Shown here: piece by piece, positions 35,881 through 44,707 of the stretch
How positions within the stretch are numbered: position 1 is the first letter of the stretch
Layout: each line of letters starts with the position of its first letter
Source of the DNA: an uncultured Saprospiraceae bacterium
GTDB lineage: Bacteria > Bacteroidota > Bacteroidia > Chitinophagales > Saprospiraceae
Length of the DNA: 51,778 nucleotides
Reading direction: 5' to 3'
NCBI GenBank assembly: GCA_938028705.1
Contig: CALIZI010000421.1
Span: 1-51,778, forward strand
Notes under the pieces: model-generated
What the model saw: only the letters and a program-made list of their open reading frames with translations
What the model was told of the DNA's origin: nothing
The model's database searches: none
Position numbers and translations under genes: made by a program

Positions 35881-35914
35881 AAAACATGAATAAAATATCA
35901 TATTTTCATGTTTT
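35881..35914. promoter_or_regulatory. Palindrome upstream of the dioxygenase promoter
   Basis: AAAACATGAA (35881-35890) and TTCATGTTTT (35905-35914). It contains the ATGAA/TTCAT half-sites seen in the operator at 35957, so it may be an auxiliary operator. Confidence 0.5.
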
Positions 35915-35947
35915 GTTTGTTATACGACAAAATTATTCTGTAAAACA

Positions 35948-35979
35948 TTTGAAAACATGAACGAATATTCATACATTTG
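35948..35979 (+). promoter_or_regulatory. Persulfide dioxygenase promoter with ArsR operator
   Basis: TTTG at 35948-35951, 20-nt spacer, TACATTTG at 35972-35979. ATGAA-N6-TTCAT at 35957-35972, with GAATATTC inside, fills the spacer and ends on the first base of the -7 element, exactly as in the arsR promoter. Confidence 0.8.
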
Positions 35980-36088
35980 TTTTAGCTATAATGACAGACT
36001 TTAAATATTATTACATTCCACCATTCAAGCATTGCCACATTCAAAACATTCATTCATTAGAAAATATTATGGCATTACAACATTAATC

Positions 36089-37504
36089 ATGAAAGTAGAA
36101 CAAATATATACCGGATGCCTGGCACAGGGAGCCTATTATATTGAAAGTAATGGCGAAGCCGCCATTATTGACCCGCTACGCGAAACGAAACCTTACATCG
36201 AAAAAGCTACGGAAAACAATGTTCAAATAAAATATATTTTCGAGACCCATTTTCATGCAGATTTCGTATCGGGTCATATAGATTTGGCGAAAAAAACAGG
36301 CGCACGAATCATTTACGGACCCAATGCTGAAACGGAATATGAAAAGCATCTTGCCGAAGACGGCGAGGAATTTCAGCTTGGCAAGCTGACCATTCGCGTG
36401 CTACACACGCCCGGACACACACCTGAAAGTACGACCTATCTTCTGTTGGATGAAAATGGAAAAGAACAGGCTATTTTTACCGGTGATACCTTATTTATAG
36501 GCGATGTCGGCAGACCCGATTTGGCGCAGAAACAAGGTCATCTGACTAAGGAAGACCTCGCAGGTTGGCTCTATGATAGCCTCCGCAACAAAATTATGCC
36601 TTTGCCCGATGATGTTATTGTCTATCCCGCGCATGGTGCGGGTTCGGCTTGCGGCAAAAGTATGAGCAAAGAAACGTGGAGTACGCTTGGCTTGCAAAAA
36701 GAGACCAATTATGCGCTTCGGGCAGATATGACCAAAGATGAATTTATCAAAGAAGTCACCGATGGACTAATGGCACCGCCCCAATATTTTTCCGAAAATG
36801 CCAAAATGAATAAAATGGGTTACGAAAGCATTGATGTGGTCATGCAGCGTGGCGCACAGGCACTTTCGCCGCGAGAATTTGAAGCTACCGCCAACGAAAC
36901 CGGCGCACTCATACTTGATGTTCGTGATAAAACCGAGTTTGTCAAAGGCTTCATTCCCAACTCCATTTTTATCGGTCTCGATGGTAGTTTTGCGCCTTGG
37001 GTCGGAGCATTGATACCCGATTTGATGCAGCCTGTTTTGATTGTTGCGCCCGAAGGCAGGGAGGAAGAAACCGTCAAACGGTTGGCACGCATCGGCTGCG
37101 ATAATGCCATTGGCTACCTCAAAGGCGGCTTTGAAGCATGGAAAACCGACGGACGCGAAACGGATGCGATTGAGACGATTGATGTTAAAAAATTCGAGGA
37201 AATATATAATTCAGATAATAATATTCACATTCTTGATGTCAGAAAACCCGACGAATGGAGCGGTGAACATATCGCCGATTCGCAAAATTTCCCTTTAGAT
37301 TTTATCAATCGTCACATGAGCGAAGTGAGTACCGATATATCATATTATATGCACTGTCGCAGTGGCTATCGTTCCACCGTAGCAGCATCTATCCTCAAAT
37401 CAAGAGGCTTTGAAAAACTGGTGAATATACATGGCATTTTTGATGACATTGGGGCATCCTCTATCCCTACTACTGACTATGTATGTCCTTCTACCTTGAA
37501 GTAA
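36089..37504 (+). CDS. MBL-fold persulfide dioxygenase with two rhodanese domains (CstB/Blh-like)
   Basis: A 471-residue cytoplasmic protein. An N-terminal metallo-beta-lactamase domain (1-250) has ETHFHADFVSGH (His54, His56, Asp58, His63), HTPGH (His110) and TGDTLFIGDVGRPD (Asp133), the signature of ETHE1-type persulfide dioxygenases that oxidise glutathione or protein persulfide to sulfite. The first rhodanese domain (about 265-360) lacks the catalytic Cys (LIVAPEG in its place). The second (about 375-471) has active CRSGYRS with Cys423. This three-part order matches CstB-type enzymes. The start at 36089 avoids a non-homologous extension from 36032. The promoter carries the ArsR-type operator. 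Confidence 0.9.
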   Translation: MKVEQIYTGCLAQGAYYIESNGEAAIIDPLRETKPYIEKATENNVQIKYIFETHFHADFVSGHIDLAKKTGARIIYGPNAETEYEKHLAEDGEEFQLGKLTIRVLHTPGHTPESTTYLLLDENGKEQAIFTGDTLFIGDVGRPDLAQKQGHLTKEDLAGWLYDSLRNKIMPLPDDVIVYPAHGAGSACGKSMSKETWSTLGLQKETNYALRADMTKDEFIKEVTDGLMAPPQYFSENAKMNKMGYESIDVVMQRGAQALSPREFEATANETGALILDVRDKTEFVKGFIPNSIFIGLDGSFAPWVGALIPDLMQPVLIVAPEGREEETVKRLARIGCDNAIGYLKGGFEAWKTDGRETDAIETIDVKKFEEIYNSDNNIHILDVRKPDEWSGEHIADSQNFPLDFINRHMSEVSTDISYYMHCRSGYRSTVAASILKSRGFEKLVNIHGIFDDIGASSIPTTDYVCPSTLK

Positions 37505-38096
37505 TAATATGTGAATAAATTGTATTTAAATTAAAACTTCTTCAACATCATACCAAGCCACCAAATATCATTTTGATTGAATGACGCTATATTGTTCAGA
37601 TTATTTTTATCTAAAAAGTCAATTTTTACATTGTAATTATTTTAAATTAATATTATTTTTATAAAAATATTTAAGTAAAAATGTGTAATCAATATAAAAC
37701 GATTTTGCAAATCGTCACGCAAATCAACGATACTCTAGTGTGAATTAAAATTTAGGTAGTGCTAAATGTAATGCTCTTACTTGCCTTACATTTCTAAAAT
37801 GCAAGGCATTTGCCCAACTTCAGCATTACATTTGCAAGACTACCTATAATTTACAAAATCGTTTTACATTTCTCAAAAACTAATTTTAAACATTTTTATT
37901 ATTTTAAACATTTAAAAATATAATTTTATTAAATAATTTTTTTATTGAAAAAATATTAATAATTATTTTATTAAATAATTTAAAATTGCAATACAAAATT
38001 GAGCTTAAAACCATGAACTATGAACCGACAATTATAAACTGATAAACGCCCGCATTCGAGTTAGAATTTGGTGCTTGGAATTTGGAATTTCAAGCT
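37505..38096. other. 592-bp gap before the sulfite dehydrogenase genes
   Basis: No gene. It contains the nested palindrome at 37696-37865, about 130 bp of near-pure AT sequence (37870-38000), and a copy of the dispersed GAATTTGGTGCTTGGAATTT repeat just before the next start (also seen in inverse form near 35781 and 2871). Confidence 0.55.
37696..37865. repeat. Three-level nested palindrome
   Basis: Outer arms AAAACGATTTTG (37696-37707) and CAAAATCGTTTT (37854-37865). Middle arms start TAGGTAGTGCTAAATGTAAT and end GACTACCTA. The inner hairpin has the CTTGCCTTACATTT core near 37781, a relative of 25019 and 27673. Confidence 0.7.
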
Positions 38097-39722
38097 ATGA
38101 AATATGGATTTGTAATCGACAACCGCAAATGTATCGGCTGTCATGCCTGCACAACTGCCTGTAAATCAGAACATCAAGTACCTGTCGGCGTGAATCGCAC
38201 ATGGGTAAAGCAAGTCGAGAAAGGTGAATTTCCTGATACGCGCCGTTTGTTTTCTGTGATGCGTTGCAACCACTGTACGGATGCGCCTTGCGTCGAGATT
38301 TGCCCGACCGAATCCTTGTACGTGCGTGGCGATGGCATCGTAGATTTCGACAAAGACCGTTGTATTGGCTGCAAATCCTGTATGCAGGCATGCCCCTACG
38401 ATGCCCTCTACATCGACCCCGAAACCCATACCGCCGCCAAGTGCAACTACTGCGCTCACCGCATCGACATCGGACTCGAACCCGCCTGCGTCAACGTCTG
38501 CCCCGAAGAGGCAATCATCTCCGGCGACATGGACAATCCCGAAACCAACATCGCCCAACTCCTTGCCCGTCAGCAAGTTAGCGTCCGTAAGGCAGCCAAA
38601 GGTACACAGCCCAATCTCTTCTACATCGACGCAGACGAACTCTCCCTCAACCCAACTGCCACTCCAAAAGAAGACAATTACCTCTGGAGTAGTCAAGGAC
38701 TCGGCGTAGGGCATTTCGCCAAAGAAGCTGAAAAAATGGCGTTCTCCAACGGCGATGTCATCAGCGCACTCCTAGAAGTCAACGGACAATCCACCACCGC
38801 CGCCGAAGTTGCCAAAAACGGCGCAGCCAAATCCGTCGATGTCCTCATCGGCAAAGGTCGTCGCGCCTACGATGTACCGGACAAAGGCATCCTTTGGGGT
38901 TGGGAAGTCTCCGCCTATGTACTCACAAAGGCAGTCGCGGCAGGGGCATTTTTAGTGCCGTTCCTGGCTTGGGCAACAGGCTTTACAAGCATCCGCCCGA
39001 CTACGATGTGGGCAGCTTTGGGCATTGCTTTAGTCTTTCTTGCCATCACAGGTTTACTACTTGTCAAAGACCTCGACCAACCTAAGCGTTTTCTCTACGT
39101 CCTCTTGCGTCCGCATTGGACATCTTGGTTGGTGAAAGGAGCTTATGCGATTACTGCCTACGGTGGCTTACTCACCTTAATGGCTGTCAGTCAGTGGCTC
39201 GGTTGGTCGGCATTGCACACGCCTTTGATGTGGCTGACGGCGGTGGCTTCTATCATCACTGCCGTTTATACTGCCTTTCTATTCGCACAGGCAAAAGGAC
39301 GCGATTTTTGGCAAAGTCCGACGCTGGCGATTCACATGTTGGTGCATAGCGTGATGGCGGGTGCGGCGGTCTTTGGCATCCTCACCTTATTCACACAAAA
39401 TGGCGCGAATTGGTTGCCCTTTCTCAAAAATATCCTCCTTGCAGGTATCGGCATCAACCTCGCTACTATGCTCCTCGAACTGACCACCACACATCCCACA
39501 GAAGATGCAAAACGCACCGTTGATATGATATTGAAAGGTCGCTATCGGATGATGTTTTGGGCAGGGGCAGTTGGTATTGGTAATTTGATTCCCTTTGTGA
39601 TTTTATTTTTTGCAGGGGCAAATTCGGTGGTCTTGGCACTTGCGGGTGTATTGGTATTAATCGGAATGTATTTTACAGAACATATTTGGGTGGAAGCACC
39701 GCAACGGATTCCGTTGAGCTAA
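38097..39722 (+). CDS. Fused iron-sulfur and NrfD-type membrane subunit (SoeB-SoeC-like)
   Basis: A 541-residue fusion. Residues 1-190 are a DmsB/SoeB-type electron-transfer domain with four 4Fe-4S motifs (CIGCHACTTAC, CNHCTDAPCVEIC, CIGCKSCMQAC, and CNYC with a later CVNVC). Residues about 260-541 hold about eight hydrophobic helices of the NrfD/PsrC type (WGWEVSAYVLTKAVAAGAFL), the quinone-reactive anchor. These are usually two separate proteins. It should pass electrons from the molybdenum subunit encoded at 40983 to the quinone pool. No Tat signal, so the iron-sulfur part faces the cytoplasm. The MKYGF start at 38097 is the usual one. An ATG at 38082 lies in a dispersed repeat. Confidence 0.88.
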   Translation: MKYGFVIDNRKCIGCHACTTACKSEHQVPVGVNRTWVKQVEKGEFPDTRRLFSVMRCNHCTDAPCVEICPTESLYVRGDGIVDFDKDRCIGCKSCMQACPYDALYIDPETHTAAKCNYCAHRIDIGLEPACVNVCPEEAIISGDMDNPETNIAQLLARQQVSVRKAAKGTQPNLFYIDADELSLNPTATPKEDNYLWSSQGLGVGHFAKEAEKMAFSNGDVISALLEVNGQSTTAAEVAKNGAAKSVDVLIGKGRRAYDVPDKGILWGWEVSAYVLTKAVAAGAFLVPFLAWATGFTSIRPTTMWAALGIALVFLAITGLLLVKDLDQPKRFLYVLLRPHWTSWLVKGAYAITAYGGLLTLMAVSQWLGWSALHTPLMWLTAVASIITAVYTAFLFAQAKGRDFWQSPTLAIHMLVHSVMAGAAVFGILTLFTQNGANWLPFLKNILLAGIGINLATMLLELTTTHPTEDAKRTVDMILKGRYRMMFWAGAVGIGNLIPFVILFFAGANSVVLALAGVLVLIGMYFTEHIWVEAPQRIPLS

Positions 39723-39730
39723 TGTACCCC

Positions 39731-40085
39731 ACCGTACCGACGACTTCAGCCGTCGAAAGAAACCGTACTGACGACTTTAGCCGTCAAGTAATTTTATTTC
39801 AATTTTTAAATAAATTAAATTCAAATACTTGTAAATTTGGTTCTACTCCCCGCGACGGCTAAAGTCGTCGGTACGGGTAAGCGTTTTTTCATAAAAAAAT
39901 AAAAAAAATCGCGTTTGTCTTGCGTTTGCTTTGAAACCCCGTACCGACGACTTCAGCCGTCGAAAGAAACCGTACTGACGACTTTAGCCGTCAAATAATT
40001 TTATTTCAATTTTTAAATAAATTAAATTCAAATACTTGTAAATTTGGTTCTACTCCCTGCGACGGCTAAAGTCGTCGGTACGGGG
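39731..40085. repeat. Two tandem REP/BIME units upstream of the RAYT gene
   Basis: Unit 1 (39731-39877) and unit 2 (39939-40085) are about 147 bp and nearly identical. Each has ACCGTACCGACGACTTCAGC, a CCGTACTGACGACTTTAGCC arm, an AT-rich middle, and the opposite arm GCGACGGCTAAAGTCGTCGG. The spacer between them is about 60 bp. Confidence 0.9.
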
Positions 40086-40106
40086 AATACAATCAAACCG
40101 TTATCC

Positions 40107-40766
40107 ATGAGCGTCAAAATATTTCATCGTAATCTTCTACCTCACATTCGTCCTGTTGGGGCTAAATTTTTTATCACTGCACGTGTTGATGATGCTTTAC
40201 CACAACACATTGTCCGAGAGCTTAGAGACGAATTTGAAAAAGAAAAAGCGGAGATTATGAAAACTCATCCCAATGATTACGAGGAACGTGTGTACGATGC
40301 GAGTAAACGTCATTTCGGAAAATACGACCACCAATTGGACGACAAACCTTACGGTGAATGTTATCTTAAAAATCCCGATGTGGCACAGATTATTATTGAG
40401 AAATTGAAGGAGATGGACGGGCAGTATTTTGAGTTACAAGCCTATTGCATTATGCCGAATCATTTGCATTTGTTGATAGACACTTCGATTCAATTAGCGA
40501 AAGGAGATATTGACGAATCGAATTTGGATGAGAAATATATTCAACTTGACAAAACGCTGAAACACCTAAAAGGCGCGACAGGCTATCTGTCTAATCAGGT
40601 ATTGGGTCGGAAAGGGAAATTTTGGCAACGAGATAGTTACGACCACTATGTTCGCGATGAAAAAGAATGGAATAATATTGTCAATTATATTTTGAATAAT
40701 CCAGTCAAAGCTAATTTAGTAACAACGTCTTTGGATTGGGAATATTCATATTATCGGTATGCCTGA
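40107..40766 (+). CDS. REP-associated tyrosine transposase (RAYT, Y1_Tnp family)
   Basis: A 219-residue single-strand HUH transposase related to IS200/IS605 TnpA. RAYTs recognise and process palindromic REP DNA. It has the HUH motif His119-Leu-His121 in IMPNHLHLLID and a catalytic Tyr candidate (Tyr178 or Tyr181) in FWQRDSYDHYVRDEKEW, followed by the family C-terminal IVNYILNNPVKANLV. The start at 40107 is chosen because the upstream frame (from 40044) reads through the REP palindrome. It is flanked by two REP units upstream and three downstream and is inserted between the two sulfite dehydrogenase subunit genes in the same orientation. Confidence 0.92.
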   Translation: MSVKIFHRNLLPHIRPVGAKFFITARVDDALPQHIVRELRDEFEKEKAEIMKTHPNDYEERVYDASKRHFGKYDHQLDDKPYGECYLKNPDVAQIIIEKLKEMDGQYFELQAYCIMPNHLHLLIDTSIQLAKGDIDESNLDEKYIQLDKTLKHLKGATGYLSNQVLGRKGKFWQRDSYDHYVRDEKEWNNIVNYILNNPVKANLVTTSLDWEYSYYRYA

Positions 40767-40778
40767 AGGCTACCGCCC

Positions 40779-40964
40779 CGTACCGACAACTTTAGCTGTC
40801 GCGGGAATACTTGACGGCTGAAGTCGTCAGTACAGTTTGCCCGTACCGACAACTTTAGCTGTCGTGAGAATACTTGACGGCTGAAGTCGTCAGTACAGTT
40901 CGCCTGTACCGACAACTTTAGCTGTCGTGGGAATACTTGACGGCTGAAGTCGTCGGTACGGGGG
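40779..40964. repeat. Three tandem REP hairpins downstream of the RAYT gene
   Basis: Three copies with an exact 63-bp period (TACCGAC at 40781, 40844 and 40907). Each has CGTACCGACAACTTTAGCTG opposite TTGACGGCTGAAGTCGTCAG. The variant ACAACTTTAGCTG differs from the upstream units, so the two clusters evolved separately or amplified locally. Confidence 0.9.
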
Positions 40965-40982
40965 TACGTGAATTACAACATT

Positions 40983-43868
40983 ATGAAACATAAAAAACCA
41001 ACATTAATAGAGCGCATTGCCGAGTCTATCGGAATGATTCCGAATTTGCATAAGGAGAACGGCGAGGCATTGGAGAGCCTGACCGAGGGGGGAGATTTGA
41101 CCAAATTTCCGCCGCCGGAACAGTGGGATGATTGGGTGGAATACGAAGCGAAGGCTTGGCCCCGCAAGGAGAAAAGGCATTATACGATTGTGCCGACGAC
41201 TTGTTTTAATTGCGAGAGTGCTTGCGGTTTGACGGCGTATGTGGATAAGGAAAAGGGGGAGATTCGGAAGTTTGAGGGGAATCCGTATCATCCGGGTAGT
41301 CGTGGGCGGAATTGTGCGAAAGGTCCGGCGACGATTAATCAAATCACTGACCCTGACCGGATTTTGTACCCACTGAAACGGGTCGGAAAGCGCGGGGAAG
41401 GCAAGTGGGAACGGGTGTCGTGGGATGCGGTCTTGGATGACATCGCAGGGCGGATGCGGAAGGCGATTCAAGAGAATCGGCATAATGAAATCGCGTATCA
41501 CGTAGGCAGACCGGGGCATGAGGGTTATGCTAATCGCGTGATTCAGGCTTGGGGTGTGGATGGGCATAATAGCCACACGAATATTTGCTCGTCGGGGGCG
41601 CGATTTGGCTATAATATATGGTATGGCTACGACCGACCTTCGCCCGACCATGCCAATGCGCGATTTATCTTGTTGATTTCGGCGCATTTGGAGAGTGGGC
41701 ATTATTTTAATCCTCATGCACAGCGCATTATTGAGGCGAAAATGAAGGGCGCGAAACTCGCCTGTATGGACCCGCGACTATCGAATACGGCTTCGATGTC
41801 AGACTATTGGATGCCGACTTATCCGGGGTCGGAAGCGGCGGTTTTGCTGGCTATGGCGAAGGTGATTTTGGAGGAAGGTTTGTACAATCGCGCCTATATG
41901 GAGAAGTGGGTGAATTGGGAGACGTATCTGGAAAAACGTCATGCGAGTGTGGCGGTGACGTTTGAAAATTTTATCGAAAAAATAACAGAAGAATACGCAG
42001 ATTATACGCCTAAATTTGCAGAGCAAGAAAGCGGCGTAAAAGCCGCTACGGTGGTCGAAGTGGCACGGAAAATCGGAGAGGCAGGCGAGCAATTTGCCAC
42101 ACATAATTGGCGTAGTGCGGCGGCTGGTAATCTTGGTGGTTGGTGTGTATCGCGGGCTTTGCATTTTTTGAATGTCTTGACCGGAAGCGTGGGAACGAAA
42201 GGCGGGACTTCGCCGAATAGTTGGAATAAATTTAAGCCTAAATTTTTCGATACGCCTCCGGCGCAAAAGTTTTGGAATGACCTGCATTTTCCGAATGAAT
42301 ATCCTTTGGGGATGTTTGAAATGAGTTTTTTGTTGCCGCATTTTCTCAAAGAAGGCAGAGGGAAAATGGACGTGTATTTTTCGCGGGTGTTCAATCCGGT
42401 TTGGACGTATCCCGATGGTTTTACGTGGATGGAGGCGTATATGGATGAGGAACTTTTTGGCTTGCACGCTGCCATGACACCGACTTGGAACGAGACGGCT
42501 TTCTTTGCAGATTATGTATTGCCGATGGGTCATGCTGCCGAAAGGCATGACCTCAATAGCTACGCCACGCACTCCGGTATGTGGATTGCATTTAGGCAGC
42601 CGGTCTTGCGCGAGGCGGCGCGTCGGGCAGGAAAAACGGTGGAATTTACCTACGAAAGTAATCCGGGCGAAGTGTGGGAAGAAGATGAATTTTGGATTGA
42701 ATTGAGTTGGCGGATAGACCCCGATGGGAGTTTGGGGATTCGCAAGCACTTTGAATCGCCATACCGAAAAGGAAAGAAAATTAATATTGACGAATATTAT
42801 CAATTTATATTTGAAAATACAAAAGGACTGCCCGAAGCCGCACAAAAAGAAGGCTTGACGGAGTTGGATTATATGCGAAAATACGGCGCGTTTGAAGTTG
42901 AAAAACACGTTTATAAAAAGAATGAAAATAAGCTGACGGCGGAGCAATTATCAGGCGCAACAACAGACGAAAAAAGCGGTGTCATCTCGAAAGAGGGCAA
43001 GGACATCGGCGTGATGATTGAGGGTGTGCCTTACGTGGGTTTCCCGACGCCTTCGCGCAAAAATGAGTTGTTTTCGCAGACGATGGTGGATTGGAAATGG
43101 GAAGAATACGCCATTCCGACCTATATCAAAAGCCACATTCATGAGGAAAAATTGGATAAGGAAAAAGGCGAATATGTATTGCTGCCGACCTTCCGTTTGC
43201 CGACCTTGATTCACTCGCGTTCGGGCAATGCGAAGTGGCTCATGGAAATCTCGAATCGCAACCCAATCTGGATGCACCCCGACGATGCCGAACGCTGGGG
43301 TTTTCAAACGGGCGATATTGTCAAATTGAATACCGACATCGGCTATTTTGTGGATAAAGTGTGGGTGACGCAGGGCATGAAACCGGGCGTGATTGCTTGT
43401 TCGCATCACTTGGGGCGTTGGCGCAGGCAGCAAGATAAGGGCAACCGTTGGGCAACCAACACCGTCAAAATCGAAAACCCGACCAAAGGTGCGTGGAAGA
43501 TGAATACGATGCAAGGTGTGCGCCCTTTTCAATCGGAAGATGCGGATAGTGCGCGGGTGTTCTGGCTCGACGGCGGCGTACATCAAAACATCACCCATGC
43601 CGTACATCCCGACCCGATTAGCGGGATGCACTGTTGGCATCAGCGTGTCCGCATCGAGCGTCCCGGACCGGAGGATAAATACGGCGATATCTTCGTTGAT
43701 ACGAATAAATCTCACGAAATCTATAAGGAATGGCTCGCCATGACCCGTCCCGCACCCGGACCGGAGGGGCTGCGTCGTCCGTTGTGGTTTAAGCGTCCGC
43801 TGAAGCCGGTTGAGGAGGCGTATTATTTGGAGAATATGGATGAGTTTGGGAAGGTTAGGGATTTTTGA
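40983..43868 (+). CDS. Molybdopterin oxidoreductase, SoeA-like sulfite dehydrogenase catalytic subunit
   Basis: A 961-residue DMSO-reductase-superfamily enzyme. It has the N-terminal 4Fe-4S motif CFNCESAC with distal Cys in NCAKGPATINQ (about residues 73-125), molybdopterin-binding segments (MDPRLSNTASMSDYWMPTYP, NWRSAAAGNLGGW), and a C-terminal molydopterin-dinucleotide-binding domain (SRSGNAKWLMEISNRNPIWM, ACSHHLGRWRRQQDKGNRWA). No Tat signal peptide is present, which fits cytoplasmic SoeA of sulfur oxidisers. With the SoeBC-like fusion and the persulfide dioxygenase nearby, oxidation of sulfite to sulfate is the best call. A polysulfide, thiosulfate or tetrathionate reductase is the main alternative. 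The ATG at 40983 follows the REP cluster by 18 bp. Confidence 0.85.
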   Translation: MKHKKPTLIERIAESIGMIPNLHKENGEALESLTEGGDLTKFPPPEQWDDWVEYEAKAWPRKEKRHYTIVPTTCFNCESACGLTAYVDKEKGEIRKFEGNPYHPGSRGRNCAKGPATINQITDPDRILYPLKRVGKRGEGKWERVSWDAVLDDIAGRMRKAIQENRHNEIAYHVGRPGHEGYANRVIQAWGVDGHNSHTNICSSGARFGYNIWYGYDRPSPDHANARFILLISAHLESGHYFNPHAQRIIEAKMKGAKLACMDPRLSNTASMSDYWMPTYPGSEAAVLLAMAKVILEEGLYNRAYMEKWVNWETYLEKRHASVAVTFENFIEKITEEYADYTPKFAEQESGVKAATVVEVARKIGEAGEQFATHNWRSAAAGNLGGWCVSRALHFLNVLTGSVGTKGGTSPNSWNKFKPKFFDTPPAQKFWNDLHFPNEYPLGMFEMSFLLPHFLKEGRGKMDVYFSRVFNPVWTYPDGFTWMEAYMDEELFGLHAAMTPTWNETAFFADYVLPMGHAAERHDLNSYATHSGMWIAFRQPVLREAARRAGKTVEFTYESNPGEVWEEDEFWIELSWRIDPDGSLGIRKHFESPYRKGKKINIDEYYQFIFENTKGLPEAAQKEGLTELDYMRKYGAFEVEKHVYKKNENKLTAEQLSGATTDEKSGVISKEGKDIGVMIEGVPYVGFPTPSRKNELFSQTMVDWKWEEYAIPTYIKSHIHEEKLDKEKGEYVLLPTFRLPTLIHSRSGNAKWLMEISNRNPIWMHPDDAERWGFQTGDIVKLNTDIGYFVDKVWVTQGMKPGVIACSHHLGRWRRQQDKGNRWATNTVKIENPTKGAWKMNTMQGVRPFQSEDADSARVFWLDGGVHQNITHAVHPDPISGMHCWHQRVRIERPGPEDKYGDIFVDTNKSHEIYKEWLAMTRPAPGPEGLRRPLWFKRPLKPVEEAYYLENMDEFGKVRDF

Positions 43869-43945
43869 TTTTTTATATACATTTTTTGTTCCGTCTGATT
43901 ACAAAAATAAATCGTACTTTTGTATAAAATTGTTAGATGCAAGGA

Positions 43946-44707
43946 ATGGAAAAATATATAAATCAAATTATCTGTGGAAATAGCCTTGACGTAATGCGAG
44001 AAATACCAAGTGAAAGTTTGGATTTAGTCGTAACTTCACCACCTTATAATCTTAAAAATTCAACTGGTAATGGAATGAAAGATGGACGAGGTGGAAAATG
44101 GGCAAACGCAGCCTTAGTTAATGGTTATTCTCATCATAATGATTGTATGCCACACGAAGAATATGTCAAATGGCAAAAAAACTGTCTCAGAGAGATGTTT
44201 CGTTTGATTAAAGAAGACGGAGCTATTTTTTACAATCATAAGTGGAGAGTACAAGCCGGATTATTACAAGATAGACAGGATATTGTTGGTGACTTCCCTG
44301 TGAGACAAATTATTATTTGGCAGAGGAATGGAGGTATCAACTTTAACCCCGGATATTTCTTACCAACTTATGAAGTGATTTATTTAATTCCAAAACCAAA
44401 ATTTAAACTTGCGCCAAAGTCTAATAAGTACGGTGACGTTTGGCATTTTGGACAAGAATTAAAAAATAAACACCCTGCACCATTTCCAGTTAAATTAATC
44501 GACAGAATTATCTCTTCGACAACTGCGAAGTTGATTTTAGATCCATTTTCAGGTTCCGGTACAACTGCAGTCGTGGCACAAGAATCAGGAAGGAACTTCA
44601 TAGGCATTGATATCTCGCCAGAGTATTGTGAAATGGCAAAAGAGCGTTTAGAACGTAACAAAATCCAAAGCGAACTATCTTACAAATTGCAAGGAAAACT
44701 ATTTTGA
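43946..44707 (+). CDS. DNA methyltransferase (beta class, likely N4-cytosine)
   Basis: A 253-residue type II methyltransferase with motif IV TSPPYN (residues 30-35) before motif I DPFSGSGTTAVVA (near 195), the beta-class order. TSPPY is common in N4-cytosine enzymes, and partners of MvaI/BcnI nucleases are N4-cytosine methylases, so N4 methylation of a CCNGG-like site is predicted. N6-adenine is possible. It overlaps the restriction gene by one base (TGATG). A TACTTTTG at 43915-43922 fits the Bacteroidota -7 element. It protects the host against the partner enzyme. Confidence 0.9.
   Translation: MEKYINQIICGNSLDVMREIPSESLDLVVTSPPYNLKNSTGNGMKDGRGGKWANAALVNGYSHHNDCMPHEEYVKWQKNCLREMFRLIKEDGAIFYNHKWRVQAGLLQDRQDIVGDFPVRQIIIWQRNGGINFNPGYFLPTYEVIYLIPKPKFKLAPKSNKYGDVWHFGQELKNKHPAPFPVKLIDRIISSTTAKLILDPFSGSGTTAVVAQESGRNFIGIDISPEYCEMAKERLERNKIQSELSYKLQGKLF

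Noticed and set aside
40779-40964. Short CRISPR-like array (three units of 63 bp)
   Set aside because: The whole unit is repeated, including the would-be spacers, and each is a REP hairpin next to a RAYT.
43885-43922. Full promoter for the methylase gene
   Set aside because: The -7 element TACTTTTG is good, but the nearest TTTG is 26 nt away, outside the 19-21 range, so only the -7 element is noted.
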